Assembly (NCBI RefSeq): GCF_003285015.1
Contig: NZ_QMFB01000008.1
Coordinates: 178,169-242,168 of the forward strand
Length of the DNA: 64,000 bases
Reading direction: 5' to 3'
DNA from: Paenibacillus contaminans
GTDB taxonomy: Bacteria; Bacillota; Bacilli; Paenibacillales; NBRC-103111
In this document: positions 38,401 to 47,563 of the stretch, piece after piece
How positions within the stretch are numbered: the first letter of the stretch is position 1
How the letters are laid out: every line of letters begins with the position of its first letter
The notes under the pieces: model-generated
Told to the model about the DNA's origin: nothing
Databases searched by the model: none
What the model saw: the letters and a program-made list of their open reading frames with translations, nothing else
Made by a program: the position numbers and the translations under genes

Positions 38401-41400
38401 TCGGCTTTTACGGATTGCCCGCAGTCGCTGCGGTTAAAAACCATCTGAAGCTGACCTGGGACGAGTTTGGCATCGTAGAGGGAATGAAAACGACCTTTAA
38501 GGTTACGGACGAAAACGGCGCGTCTGTCGAAGGCGTGACCGTTCAGTACGCCGATGGAACGACAGTGGGATTGACGAATGCAGACGGGGTGCTGCAAACA
38601 AGCGCGCTTACCGCGGAGGTGAATGAGACCCCGTATCTGCTTCAGGCGGTAAAAGGAACCATGTACAGCGCGATCGAGAAATTTAAAGTATCGAAGCTGG
38701 CGGGAAGTCCGGTACCTAACAATGTCAGTGTCACGATGGGGGCGGATCCGACGGTATCCCGCGCATTTACATGGCATACGAATCCGGGGACGGAAGGAAC
38801 CGTAGTCGAGGTAGTCAAAGCATCCGAGTTCGCCGATTTCAGCCAGCCGAACGTGATGAAATTTACCGGCGGCAGCTATATGTTCAACACATTCGATATC
38901 GGAACGGTCAGAGTCCACAAGTCGGTTGCGGAAGGTCTCGAGCCGGGAACGCATTACGTGTACCGCGTCGGCGACGGCGCCGGCAATTACAGTCCACAAG
39001 GCTTCTTCCAAACGGCTGCGGCAACGGGAGAGCGTACCAAGTTCATTTTCCTGGGCGATTCCCAGGCGACGAAGGAAGCTGATTTTAAGCTCTGGGGCGA
39101 TATTTTGAAGAAAGCGATGGCCGATAACCCTGATGCCGAGTTTGTCGTGCAGGGCGGCGATCTTGTGGAAGACGGCTTCAGGGAGAACGAATGGAATATG
39201 TGGTTCAATGCCGCTCAAGGAGAGCTGATGAAAACGACGGTCGTACCCGTAGTCGGCAACCACGAAGTGACGGGGACAAGGAAAAACGAGGATTTTCTGG
39301 CGCACTTCAATCATCCTCAGAACGGCATCGACAGCTTGAAAGGAACGAATTTCTCATTCGATTATAAGGATGCGCATTTTGTTGTCCTAAACAGTGAATA
39401 CGACTTCGAGCTGCAGAAGGAGTGGCTGCGTAACGATTTGGCCAATACGGACAAGAAGTGGAAGCTGGTCGCGTTCCATCGCGGTCCTTACGGAAGCATG
39501 TATGATTCCGAGCATATCCGGAACGTCTGGACACCGATTTTCGACGAGTTTAACGTCGATCTTGTCATGAACGGTCACGATCATATTTATTTGCGCACAT
39601 ACCCGATGAAAGGCAATGAAGTCGTCGGCGAAGGCGAAGGCACGACTTATATTGTCGGGGGCTCGAGCGGACCGAAATTTTATCAGGTTGTCGAGCGGAG
39701 CTGGCAAAAAGTAACCGACGGCGAAAAAGTGCAAATGTATGTCGCCGCGGAAATCGACGGAGACGAAATGAGATTCGTCGTGAAAACGATCAACGATCGG
39801 ATTGTGGATCAGTTTAAGCTCATGAAGTTTCCTCCTGAAGCCGTGACGATCGATAAGCCGAGCGTCAGCTTAACGGTCGGGGAAAGCGAAAAGCTGAATG
39901 CGACGGTAAAGCCGGACAATGCTTTTAACAAGAGCGTGACATGGTCGGTATATGACGCTTCGTCGGAAGGGGTAGTAACCGTCGGCGAAGACGGCATCGT
40001 AACGGCACATAAGGTGGGGAAGGCAATCGTTCGCGCGCAATCCGTGATCGAATCGGTATATGCCGACAGCGTCATTACGGTAGACAAGCTTTCCGAAGTG
40101 AAGGTCGACGAAGTCCGTCTCGATCGGACATCCGGACAGCTGAAAGCAGGCGAGACGCTTCAATTGAAGGCAGAGGTGCTGCCGGATCATGTTAGCGACC
40201 GAACGGTCATCTGGTCCGTATACGGAGAGCATTCATCGAAGGTGGCGAAAGTGTCGGAAACGGGAATGGTTGAGGCTCTTATGCCGGGAACCGCGACGAT
40301 CCGCGCATATAGCAAGTACGATTTGACCAAGTATGCGGACTTTACGCTAACCGTAGTGGAGGATACGCCGGCTGAGCCGAAAGTAGCGGAAGTCAGGCTC
40401 GGCAAAACGGAGGCTGAATTGAAGGCTGGAGAAACGCTCCAGTTGACGGCAACCGTGCTTCCGGAAAATGTAACGAACAAATCGGTTACCTGGTCGGTTA
40501 TCGATACGGGATCGAAAGGCGTGGCGGAAGTTTCGAATGCGGGTTTCGTACGGGCGCTGAAGCAGGGAATCGCTACGATACGGGCAACCAGCATGGCGGA
40601 TGCTACCAAATTTGCGGATATTATTATAACGGTAAAAGAAACGGTTAAGCCGACCGATCCTGAAGAACCTGCCGGATCGGGCGACCATGACGGCGGTACG
40701 GCCCAGCCTCCGGAACCGACGGATAAACCTGAAGCTCCAAAAGTGGAAAAAGGAAAAGTGACGGTAACCGTCAAGCCGGATGCTTCGAGCTCGACCGTAA
40801 AAGCGGAGATCGGCGAAGAAGCGCTTGAAGAAGCATTAAAGGACATTGCTGCCGACGCTAGCGGCATGAAGAAGGTCAAAATCGAAGTTAAAGGCGATTC
40901 GGCCGCGAAGCAGCTTGAAATTTCGCTGCCTGTGCAGGCCTTGACGAAGAACGGCTTGGATACCAAAATCGAAATCGTCTCCGCGCATGCGGTTGTGATT
41001 TTGCCTTCGAATATGCTCCAGGATGCGGCTGCGAAATCCGCCAAAACGGTAAGCCTGGTAATCGGGGCTGCTGACAAAGAAGGATTGCCGCAGCAAGTAC
41101 GTCAGCAGATCGGTGATCGTCCGGTTATCGATCTGGATATTAAGGTGAATGGCAACGTGCATGAATGGAGCAATCCGGATGCGCCGGTTCAAGTAGCCAT
41201 TCCTTACGAGCCGTCGGCGGAAGAGATGAATAACCCGCACGCCATCGTCATTTGGTACGTCGACGGAGCGGGAAAAGCCGTTGCCGTACCGAACGGAAAA
41301 TACGATAAGGCGACGGGAACGGTAACGTTTTCAGTCAAGCATTTCAGCCGATTTGCCGTAGCGTTCGCGAATAAAACGTTCGCCGATATCGGAAGCCATG

Positions 41401-41924
41401 CATGGGCGAAAGCTTCGATTGAAGCTTTGGCGGCGAGGGATATCATCCAAGGCACGGATGTGAACACATACGCTCCAGAAGCGAACATTACGAGAGCGGA
41501 TTTCGTTACGCTTTTGGTCAGGACGCTTGAGCTGAAGACAGCGTTCAAAGGGAATTTCGAAGATGTTAAGGCCGGCGACTACTACTACGATGCGGTTGGG
41601 ATCGCCAAGCAGCTTGGCGTTATACAAGGCGTAGGAGACGATGCATTCAATCCGAAGCATGCGATCACGCGCCAAGAACTGTTTACGATTGCGGCTAGAG
41701 CTTTAAGCCAAATGAATGAGCTCCAAACGAATGGAGATGCCGGAAGGCTGAGCGGTTTCGCGGACAGCGGAATAGTCGCCGCATATGCGGCCGGCAGCAT
41801 CGCCGCTTTGGTCGAGCTAGGCTTGATCGAAGGCGACGCAGGCATGCTGAATCCCGAAGGCCTTGCGACAAGAGCGGAAGTCGCTGTCTTTATGGACAGG
41901 TTGTTAAACAGGATTCATCCATAA
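35487..41924 (+). CDS. Giant SLH-anchored phosphodiester glycosidase / metallophosphatase
   Basis: A 2145-residue surface protein. Order, rough residues: signal peptide (1-33); phosphodiester glycosidase domain of the NAGPA/DUF2233 family (65-393; AAINGDFYDMSTGVPLGLF, CLDGGGSATFV); two Ig-like domains (398-570); a carbohydrate-binding-like sandwich (571-742, EDFENGVGNY); an Ig-like domain (743-848); a cohesin-like domain (850-985); a CarboxypepD_reg-like domain (986-1072); a purple-acid-phosphatase-like fibronectin domain (1073-1177); a calcineurin-like phosphatase (1183-1440; FLGDSQA, GGDLVED, VGNHEV, NGHDHIY); three Big2 domains (about 1449-1715); a Pro/Asp linker; a domain of unknown type; three SLH domains (1963-2145). 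SLH domains bind pyruvylated wall polysaccharide. Related domains remove sugar from sugar-phosphodiesters and then phosphate, so it may trim phosphate-linked glycans. Substrate is inferred. Confidence 0.88.
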   Translation: MKRTQRRLALFFSLLMIFTIAAPLGGASTAGAQPAFGQVLDERKMEIGPGANYSWYDMKLSQGLEKVHVLEFDPQNTSLDLQPGKTDGKVYGMTGVTKMADDADKEGNRVIAAINGDFYDMSTGVPLGLFMGDGEILTSPPAPTDWLAFGLKNDGTTVYGLSPVLQRTLTIGAKTLNISHINRMRENSEALMLYTSSFHTSTMTNDLGDEVVLDVLEGEVKSGQTMKLKVSAIHKDKGNTTLAPGQVVLSASGKYRAELAGLQIGDELSAKFELEDKWKDVKMAIGGVFMLVKDGVAQTHEDKALYPRVGIGTKADGSVVMIEIDGRAPGFSEGVSYDDLGKIMKEMGVVNALCLDGGGSATFVAKLPGEVKRKVLNRPSDGSERKTANGMLLVNKSPEGPASKLVVQPNMERVLAGSSIALQTAAVDANGHPAVFEGTPNWAVAPALGTIEPSGKFTAGTTAGTADITVTANGLTGNGKVEVVDALTELKFPDKVKTFAVGEKVKLSVAALRDGQVVVADNGKFGWRVEGPIGSIDANGEFTATGETEKSGKIYVTHNNVETSMDVNIGLPPVVLEDFENGVGNYKPSDGARFQSVKVSEETNEDFVRFGNKAAKLEYDFRETIGTSGAYITAQDLSTNIQIPGYPEKISVWVYGDGKKHWLRGQIRDGNGAAVGIDFVDQTVGVDFTGWRYLEAVVPQGRPLPLRMDQPIRYMETKNDNKTDGVLYIDQLRAVYGPVDDDMDAPILKEFTPAEGSTVHTSTPKIQAIGEDFGYDPAVHPGTTLIDPDKIRLYVDGVIVQHTLYPPKGQIHYTPNVPLADGVHQAKLKIRDLSGNRTEKEWTFTVDTGSSKIVYESPNEVYAGNTYSLDLKAVKASAIRDGHIEFGFDPSKVEALQVVKGGKLAENQLSSVIDPVSGTVRVQFSNLYQAGLTDQDIMGQIRFSVKSDAAGELSTAFKNGSITFTDKGDTQFGFYGLPAVAAVKNHLKLTWDEFGIVEGMKTTFKVTDENGASVEGVTVQYADGTTVGLTNADGVLQTSALTAEVNETPYLLQAVKGTMYSAIEKFKVSKLAGSPVPNNVSVTMGADPTVSRAFTWHTNPGTEGTVVEVVKASEFADFSQPNVMKFTGGSYMFNTFDIGTVRVHKSVAEGLEPGTHYVYRVGDGAGNYSPQGFFQTAAATGERTKFIFLGDSQATKEADFKLWGDILKKAMADNPDAEFVVQGGDLVEDGFRENEWNMWFNAAQGELMKTTVVPVVGNHEVTGTRKNEDFLAHFNHPQNGIDSLKGTNFSFDYKDAHFVVLNSEYDFELQKEWLRNDLANTDKKWKLVAFHRGPYGSMYDSEHIRNVWTPIFDEFNVDLVMNGHDHIYLRTYPMKGNEVVGEGEGTTYIVGGSSGPKFYQVVERSWQKVTDGEKVQMYVAAEIDGDEMRFVVKTINDRIVDQFKLMKFPPEAVTIDKPSVSLTVGESEKLNATVKPDNAFNKSVTWSVYDASSEGVVTVGEDGIVTAHKVGKAIVRAQSVIESVYADSVITVDKLSEVKVDEVRLDRTSGQLKAGETLQLKAEVLPDHVSDRTVIWSVYGEHSSKVAKVSETGMVEALMPGTATIRAYSKYDLTKYADFTLTVVEDTPAEPKVAEVRLGKTEAELKAGETLQLTATVLPENVTNKSVTWSVIDTGSKGVAEVSNAGFVRALKQGIATIRATSMADATKFADIIITVKETVKPTDPEEPAGSGDHDGGTAQPPEPTDKPEAPKVEKGKVTVTVKPDASSSTVKAEIGEEALEEALKDIAADASGMKKVKIEVKGDSAAKQLEISLPVQALTKNGLDTKIEIVSAHAVVILPSNMLQDAAAKSAKTVSLVIGAADKEGLPQQVRQQIGDRPVIDLDIKVNGNVHEWSNPDAPVQVAIPYEPSAEEMNNPHAIVIWYVDGAGKAVAVPNGKYDKATGTVTFSVKHFSRFAVAFANKTFADIGSHAWAKASIEALAARDIIQGTDVNTYAPEANITRADFVTLLVRTLELKTAFKGNFEDVKAGDYYYDAVGIAKQLGVIQGVGDDAFNPKHAITRQELFTIAARALSQMNELQTNGDAGRLSGFADSGIVAAYAAGSIAALVELGLIEGDAGMLNPEGLATRAEVAVFMDRLLNRIHP

Positions 41925-42228
41925 TCATTGCCGGACAAGGGGCTGTTCCAATGGAGCAGCCCCTTAGGCATGATGCGAAGCGGCCGCACAAAGCCTTTTA
42001 ACCCGCAGTTTTTACTCTTCGCGATTCCGTCCATTTCGTTCCTTTGTGAAACAATTGAGCGGCTAAAGCCGTCAGAAGGAGTGCAAGTCTTAACCTTTTG
42101 CATTTTGTTGCAACCGCTACTATCCTGAGGCGGAGGAATTTGGCATAATAGGGAATGACGCGCCTTGCGTTGTACGCGGCAACACCAAAAAATATACCGA
42201 TCATATACGGGATCATTGAGAGGGAAAC
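41925..42228. other. Intergenic region between the SLH gene and the glycosyltransferase
   Basis: 304 bases. A perfect nine-base hairpin, AAGGGGCTG / CAGCCCCTT, lies at 41937-41965, but no T-run follows, so it is a weak terminator candidate. The rest has no recognised motif. Confidence 0.5.
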
Positions 42229-45200
42229 GTGACAATGACATTCGGCAAACGGATTTTACTCTCGGCTTTGCTGACTTCTGCTCTGGCATTCGGCTCGGGG
42301 ACGGGGGCGGGCGTACCGGGGGCCAAGTATGCGGCGGCTGCGGAAGCTGCGGCAAATATGGTGCAAAACGCCGGCTTCGAGGAAGGAGCGGCGGATGTTT
42401 CGACTCCGCAGGGCTGGGAGCAGGATGTTTGGGACAAAGGAACGGAAGTAACGAAATTTCGCATGGACGCCGAACAGGGCCGGACCGGGACTCGTTCCGC
42501 CGTAATCGAGAACGTCAGGCCGAACGATGCCAAGCTTGTGCAGAAGCTTGCCGTAAAGCCCGATACGAAATACAAGCTGTCCGCCTGGACGAAGGTATCG
42601 CAAGCGGGCGCTTCAGCCAAAGGCGCTAACGTCTCGGTATTAGGCATTCTCGATACGTCCGCCGACGTGAAGGACACGAACGGCGCGTGGCAGCAGCTGA
42701 CCTTGTACGGCAAAACCGGCCCTAAGCAGACGGAGCTGCAGGTTGCGGTCAGGCTCGGGGGCTACGGAAGCTTGAATACCGGCACCGCATGGTTCGACGA
42801 TATTTCGCTGGAGGAAGTTCGCAGCGTGCCGTCAGGCTTCAAAGCCGTCTCGTTCGAGCCGCAAGAGGTCGCCGTTTCGCAAACGGGACCGAACGACCAT
42901 GTTTCCGTATCGCTGACGCCGATCATCTTGTTCTCCATCTTGTTTACGGTCTTATTCGGCTTCGTTTATATTTATCTGATCAGACGCAAAGGCTTCGAAA
43001 CGCTTTCGCCGAACCGTATTCACGGCATCGTGCTGGTTTCGCTCGCAGCGGCTTTCATAATCCGTCTGCTGATCGCGCCGACCACGACCGGGTATGCGAC
43101 GGATACGATGACGTTCCGCGCTTGGGCGGACAGGCTTGCGGACGTCGGCATCATGCATTTTTATACCGGGGATCAGTTTTCCGATTATCCGCCCGGTTAT
43201 ATGTACGTGCTTTACTTAATCGGGACGATCCGGCAAGCTTTCGGCTTCGGCTTCGACGCGCCGGCATATTTGCTGCTCATCAAGCTGCCGGCAATTTTTG
43301 CGGATATCGTATCCGCTTATATGCTGTACCGGATCGCGCGCGGCCGCTTATCCGCAGGAATAGGCTTCGGCTTGGCGCTCCTCTATGCGTTCGCTCCGGC
43401 CGTCGGGGTCAATTCCGCCGTGTGGGGGCAGGTCGATTCCTTCTTTGCGATGTTCCTCTTGATGACCATCAAAGATATATTCGACAAGCGTTATGAGCGG
43501 GCATCGATTTTGTTCGCTTTAGCCGTCCTGGTCAAGCCGCAGGCGCTTATCTTTACGCCGGTGCTGCTGTTCGGCTGGTACGAGCTGCGTCATTCGGTCG
43601 TTAAAATCATTCGCAGCGCGCTGCTATCGCTCGTGACGTTCGTGCTGCTGGCGCTGCCGTTCGCAATCAATATGCCGGCAAGCTGGATATTCAAGCTGTA
43701 CGGCGAAACGCTAAGCTCTTATCCGTATGCGACGCTGAACGCGTTTAATTTATTCGCGTTGACGGGCGGCAACTGGGTCGATCAAGACGTCAAGCTGCTG
43801 TTCCTGCCTTACCAAACCTGGGGCTACTTCGCGATCGCCGTGGCGCTTGCGGTTACGCTGTACGTTACGTACCGCGGACGCGCGCTGGAGAAGGACCGTT
43901 CCGTTCTGTTCGCCGGAGCGCTGCTTCTGATCGTTACGATGTTCGTGCTCGGTGTCCGCATGCATGAGCGCTATATGTTCCCCGTGCTGATTTTGCTGCC
44001 GGCGGTTTATGCGTTCACGCGGGATCGCCGTATGCTGCAGCTGTTTCTTGGCTTCGGGCTTACCCACTTCGTCAATGTGGCGTACGTGCTGGAAGCGAGC
44101 ATGCAGAAGCAAACCGCGATCGATAAGCTGAACGGGATTTTGATGATCAGCTCGCTCGCGAACGTGCTGCTTTATGCTTATCTGATTTACGTCTGCATCG
44201 ACATTTATGTCAAGGGCCGCATTCGCATCGTCCAGCCGCTGCAGCTGGTGCCGGCGGAGGACGGCTGGGCGGCCAAAGCGGCAGGCGATCTGCAATTGAG
44301 CGAAACGGGCAAAGGACGCGCCTTGGCTGCCGGACAACGCAAGCGCAAAGGCGAGAAGAAGAAGTCCGGTCCGCTGCCTGCAAGCGTCGGCGGCGAAAGC
44401 GCGGCAGGGCTCGAGGATCGCGGAGCCGCAGCGGATGAAGGAAGCCGAACCGGCGGCGATATCCGCTTATCCCGCAAAGACGGGCTCTGGATGGGCGTTA
44501 TTACGCTCATTTATGCGATAGTCGCGTTCGTCAATCTCGGCTCGGCTACTGCGCCCGCCACGGCATGGAAGACCGATAAGAGCGGCCAGACGATCGTCTT
44601 CGATTTCGGCGCGCCAAAGTCGATCGAGCGCGTCAATCTGTATACGGGCATCGGCGACGGCAAGCTGAAGGTGGAATTTGCACCTTCGCTTAACGCTTGG
44701 CCCGAAAAGGGAGCGCAAACGGCGGAAATCAGCTACGTCAAGGTATTTGCCTGGACTAGCCTGCAAATCCGCCAGGAAGCGCGTTATGCCAAGCTGACCG
44801 TCGAGACCTCCGGGCTCGAGCTGTATGAGCTGGCTTTCTTCGAAAAGGACGGTCAAGCGGCATTGCCGTTTACGATTGTCAATCAAGGGGAAGCGGCTGA
44901 CGAAAATGCGTTAAAAGGGTTCGACGAGCAGGAAAAGGTGAAATACAAGCCGTCTTATCTCGACGGCACGTATTTTGACGAGATTTATCACGCGCGTACC
45001 GCATTCGAGCATTTGCACGGTCTGCAAACGTACGAGAACACGCATCCGCCGCTCGGCAAGCTGCTCATTTCGGTCGGCATTTGGCTGTTCGGGATGAACC
45101 CGTTCGGCTGGCGGATCGTCGGAACGGTCATCGGCATCGCGATGCTGCCGCTTATGTATGCATTCGCGAAGCGGATATTCCGGCGCACGCCTTATGCGAT

Positions 45201-46251
45201 AATCGCGACGACGCTGCTGGCAGCCGATTTTATGCATTTTGCGCAAACGAGAATTGCCACGATCGACGTGTACGGCGTCTTTTTCATCATGCTGATGTAT
45301 TATTTCATGTACCGGTATTTCACGTTGAATTTTTACCGCGTTCCGTTCCGTAAAACGCTGGTGCCGCTGTTCTGGGCGGGATTGTTTTTCGGGATCGGAG
45401 CGGCATCCAAATGGATCGTCATCTATGGCGGCGCAGGACTGGCTTTCTTGCTGTTTCTGTCCCTGTACGAAAGGTATCGGGAATACGAGGCGGCCAAAGG
45501 GGCGCTTGCTGCGGCTAAAGGCCAAGGCGCTGCAAACGGGGAATCGATGCTGGAGCAGTGCCGCGAGATGGTCAAGCAGTTCCCGCGCCGCACGATAGCG
45601 ACGCTTGGCTGGTGCTGTCTGTTTTTCGGCGCGATCCCTATCGTCATCTATGCGCTGTCTTTCATCCCGTGGCTGACGGGCGACGGCGGACATTATACGC
45701 TTAAAGGGCTGATCGACGCGCAGAAGAGCATGTTCGATTACCACAGCAAGCTGGTTGCGACGCATTCGTTCGGCTCTCCTTGGTGGGAATGGCCGGTTAT
45801 CGTCAAGCCGATCTGGTACTTCGGCGGTCAGGCTTTGCTGCCAGAAGGCATGGTATCCAGTATCGTTTCGATGGGCAACCCGGCTGTCTGGTGGGTTGGG
45901 CTGCTGGCCGTGCCGGTTACGATTTGGCTCGTCTCGCGCAGCCGCGACAAAGGGATGATCGTCGTGCTCGTCGCATACTTCTCCCAGTATGTTCCGTGGA
46001 TGCTCGTAACGCGGCTGACGTTCATTTACCATTATTTTGCGATGGTGCCTTTCATGATCTTGTGCATCACGTACGGATTGAAGACGCTGATCGAGCGTAA
46101 GCCGGGCTGGAAAAAGGCAGCATATGCGTACGTAGGCGTCTCGATCGCACTGTTCGTCCTGTTTTACCCGATTTTATCGGGAATGATCGTCAGCAAGTCG
46201 TACGTCATGTATGTGCTTCGCTGGTTCCCTACATGGTTTTTCTACAGCTGA
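42229..46251 (+). CDS. Fused dual GT-C glycosyltransferase with extracellular CBM-like domain
   Basis: A 1340-residue membrane protein. After a signal-like segment it has a carbohydrate-binding (CBM4/9-like) domain (about 40-205, MVQNAGFEEGA and TAWFDDISLEE). A first GT-C module (about 230-660) follows, with an early aspartate in TDTMTFRAWADR and a LGVRMHERYMFPVL motif as in GPI-mannosyltransferase-like proteins. A basic/acidic linker (about 680-750) and a second beta domain (about 770-890) lead to a second GT-C module (about 910-1335) of the PMT/GT39 kind (TYFDEIYHARTAFE, YENTHPPLGKLL). Such enzymes move sugar from lipid carriers to proteins or glycans outside the membrane. GTG (42229) and ATG (42235) are both possible starts. 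It follows the SLH gene and may glycosylate surface material. The fusion of two GT-C units is unusual. Confidence 0.85.
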   Translation: MTMTFGKRILLSALLTSALAFGSGTGAGVPGAKYAAAAEAAANMVQNAGFEEGAADVSTPQGWEQDVWDKGTEVTKFRMDAEQGRTGTRSAVIENVRPNDAKLVQKLAVKPDTKYKLSAWTKVSQAGASAKGANVSVLGILDTSADVKDTNGAWQQLTLYGKTGPKQTELQVAVRLGGYGSLNTGTAWFDDISLEEVRSVPSGFKAVSFEPQEVAVSQTGPNDHVSVSLTPIILFSILFTVLFGFVYIYLIRRKGFETLSPNRIHGIVLVSLAAAFIIRLLIAPTTTGYATDTMTFRAWADRLADVGIMHFYTGDQFSDYPPGYMYVLYLIGTIRQAFGFGFDAPAYLLLIKLPAIFADIVSAYMLYRIARGRLSAGIGFGLALLYAFAPAVGVNSAVWGQVDSFFAMFLLMTIKDIFDKRYERASILFALAVLVKPQALIFTPVLLFGWYELRHSVVKIIRSALLSLVTFVLLALPFAINMPASWIFKLYGETLSSYPYATLNAFNLFALTGGNWVDQDVKLLFLPYQTWGYFAIAVALAVTLYVTYRGRALEKDRSVLFAGALLLIVTMFVLGVRMHERYMFPVLILLPAVYAFTRDRRMLQLFLGFGLTHFVNVAYVLEASMQKQTAIDKLNGILMISSLANVLLYAYLIYVCIDIYVKGRIRIVQPLQLVPAEDGWAAKAAGDLQLSETGKGRALAAGQRKRKGEKKKSGPLPASVGGESAAGLEDRGAAADEGSRTGGDIRLSRKDGLWMGVITLIYAIVAFVNLGSATAPATAWKTDKSGQTIVFDFGAPKSIERVNLYTGIGDGKLKVEFAPSLNAWPEKGAQTAEISYVKVFAWTSLQIRQEARYAKLTVETSGLELYELAFFEKDGQAALPFTIVNQGEAADENALKGFDEQEKVKYKPSYLDGTYFDEIYHARTAFEHLHGLQTYENTHPPLGKLLISVGIWLFGMNPFGWRIVGTVIGIAMLPLMYAFAKRIFRRTPYAIIATTLLAADFMHFAQTRIATIDVYGVFFIMLMYYFMYRYFTLNFYRVPFRKTLVPLFWAGLFFGIGAASKWIVIYGGAGLAFLLFLSLYERYREYEAAKGALAAAKGQGAANGESMLEQCREMVKQFPRRTIATLGWCCLFFGAIPIVIYALSFIPWLTGDGGHYTLKGLIDAQKSMFDYHSKLVATHSFGSPWWEWPVIVKPIWYFGGQALLPEGMVSSIVSMGNPAVWWVGLLAVPVTIWLVSRSRDKGMIVVLVAYFSQYVPWMLVTRLTFIYHYFAMVPFMILCITYGLKTLIERKPGWKKAAYAYVGVSIALFVLFYPILSGMIVSKSYVMYVLRWFPTWFFYS

Positions 46252-46277
46252 CCGCCGGAAAAGGCGCAGCTGCAAGG

Positions 46278-46306
46278 CCGCTCCCGCGCTGCTGCGCGAG
46301 GGGCGG
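46278..46306 (+). terminator. Terminator-like hairpin after the glycosyltransferase
   Basis: CCGCTCCCGCGC pairs with GCGCGAGGGGCGG (one bulge), loop TGCT, followed by TTATATTT. Confidence 0.6.
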
Positions 46307-46309
46307 TTA

Positions 46310-46363
46310 TATTTCAACGGTAAACGCGCACGTCCCAAAGTACGGCGGAGCCGTTTATTCTTG
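46310..46363 (+). repeat. Structured dispersed element, copy D1 (short form)
   Basis: ATTTCAACGGTAAACGCGC, then a short arm and AGCCGTTTATTCTTG. The inner hairpin present in other copies is missing, but the outer blocks that can pair are kept. Confidence 0.75.
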
Positions 46364-46365
46364 AA

Positions 46366-46488
46366 TGTCAGAAAGGTTATCCTCGGCGGATTGTTCCATT
46401 TCCCGGTAAACGCGATTTGTCCTTAGCTTATGCTTACGAAGTCGCTTTCTTCGAAAGCGTTTAGGACGGCGAAGTCGTTTATCCTTGT
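46366..46488 (+). repeat. Structured dispersed element, copy D2
   Basis: Full core: CCCGGTAAACGCG, TTGTCCTTAGC, TTACGAAGTCGC, the hairpin CGCTTTCTTCGAAAGCG, TTTAGGACGGCGAAG and TCGTTTATCCTTG. It lies directly after the short copy D1. Confidence 0.8.
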
Positions 46489-46532
46489 TTCGTCCGGAGA
46501 ACGACTCTATGAGCCCGTCCTAATATTTATAC

Positions 46533-46578
46533 AAAAAAAGCTTCCAGACCGCTCCTAGGGCGGTAAGGAAGCTTTTTT
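46533..46578. terminator. Bidirectional intrinsic terminator
   Basis: AAAAAAGCTTCC / GGAAGCTTTTTT stem with an inner hairpin, T-runs on both strands, between convergent genes. Confidence 0.85.
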
Positions 46579-46614
46579 GCTCGCCTGAATTCGAGACCTG
46601 CTGCCATCGAAACA

Positions 46615-46850
46615 GCTCCGCAGGCTGTAGTCCGAATCTGCCGACTTGGAGCAGGGCATCAAGCTTCCCCCTGCGCTCTAGTCCGAATTGGCCTGCTTGG
46701 AGCAAGGATTTTCCGGCCTGCAGTGCCGAATAGCCGCTGCAAGCGGGCATTTTCGGACTCCATGCGAGGAAAAGAAGCCGGACTCGATTCCAAGCGGGCA
46801 AATTCGGACTCCAGTATATGCAAGCGACGAGCGGGGAAGGGACCATTGAG
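46615..46850. repeat. 51-bp-type dispersed element, copy 2
   Basis: Matches 9961-10290 over the CTGTAGTCCGAAT..., CTGCTTGGAGCAAGGAT, AATAGCCGCTGCAAGCGGGC and TTTTCGGACT blocks in the same order, but with fewer tandem units. Roughly two thirds of positions look alike by eye. Confidence 0.7.
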
Positions 46851-46882
46851 ACAGTACCCTTATGCATGTTATGGAGCCTAAT

Positions 46883-47284
46883 CTACGAAGCTTCGTTTTC
46901 GGGTTTGCCGGGAGGCGCATGAAACTGAAGGGCGCCCCAAAGGTTTCCTTCCGGATCATAAAATTTAAGGACCCAGCCAAATCCGTCATTCTGGTACAGT
47001 TGGATCCGCGTATCGTGTTTTACGAGCGTTTCATGAAGCTCGTGAATTCTGGCCGTTCGGTACAACAGCACCGGAAAGTCGGTACCGTTCACCGTATAGT
47101 GCGCATATGTCGAATCGTCTTGCGTCTGCCATAACATCAGAAGAGGCCCTTCCGGCAAAGTAAGGAAGGCGATTCGGTCGCCGTCGCGGCTGCTCAATCG
47201 AAAGCCCAAAAACTCGGTATACCATGAGATGGCCCGGTCCATCTGACGAACCGGAATTTGCATGTGTTCAAGGGAAGTAAGCAA
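46883..47284 (-). CDS. VOC family (glyoxalase/bleomycin-resistance-like) protein
   Basis: A 133-residue single-domain protein of the vicinal oxygen chelate fold: an N-terminal His in HMQIPVRQMDRAISWYTEFL and the later FYDPEGNLWGALQFH with a metal-ligand Glu or His position. It begins with TTG (47284), seven bases after a GAGGAG site; an ATG seven codons later is an alternative. It may detoxify or sequester a small molecule. It is divergent from the GtrA gene. Confidence 0.82.
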   Translation of the reverse strand: MLTSLEHMQIPVRQMDRAISWYTEFLGFRLSSRDGDRIAFLTLPEGPLLMLWQTQDDSTYAHYTVNGTDFPVLLYRTARIHELHETLVKHDTRIQLYQNDGFGWVLKFYDPEGNLWGALQFHAPPGKPENEAS

Positions 47285-47563
47285 GACGATTCTCCTCGCA
47301 TCGTTTTTTGGTATCCTCTAAGAAATAAATCCCCGTATACATCGCTGCCGGCAGGATAACAATTATGTATATTTTACCAAAGACATTGGGGTGCTGCATG
47401 TCATTTTTTATCAATTTCGCGGCGGTAAGAATTTTGCTTGGAAAACTGCATGCTCCGCGTTTATCCGCCGTTTGCTCTGGAGCATCGTTTCCGATAAGAT
47501 TAGGTGAGGTCACCCGAAACAAAGGGACCGATCGAGACCAAACGCAAACGGGGCGTTAATCAC

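Larger units (their letters stand above)
46252..46882. other. Repeat-filled intergenic region between convergent genes
   Basis: 631 bases: a terminator-like hairpin (46278-46306), two adjacent copies of the structured dispersed element (46310-46488), a bidirectional terminator (46533-46578) and copy 2 of the 51-bp-type element (46615-46850). No gene supported. Confidence 0.7.

Noticed and set aside
41937..41965. Standard terminator after the SLH gene
   Set aside because: The nine-base stem is perfect but no T-run follows on either strand, so it was noted only as a hairpin.
46520..46867. 115-codon minus-strand frame
   Set aside because: Covers a terminator and copy 2 of the same dispersed element; no ribosome site.
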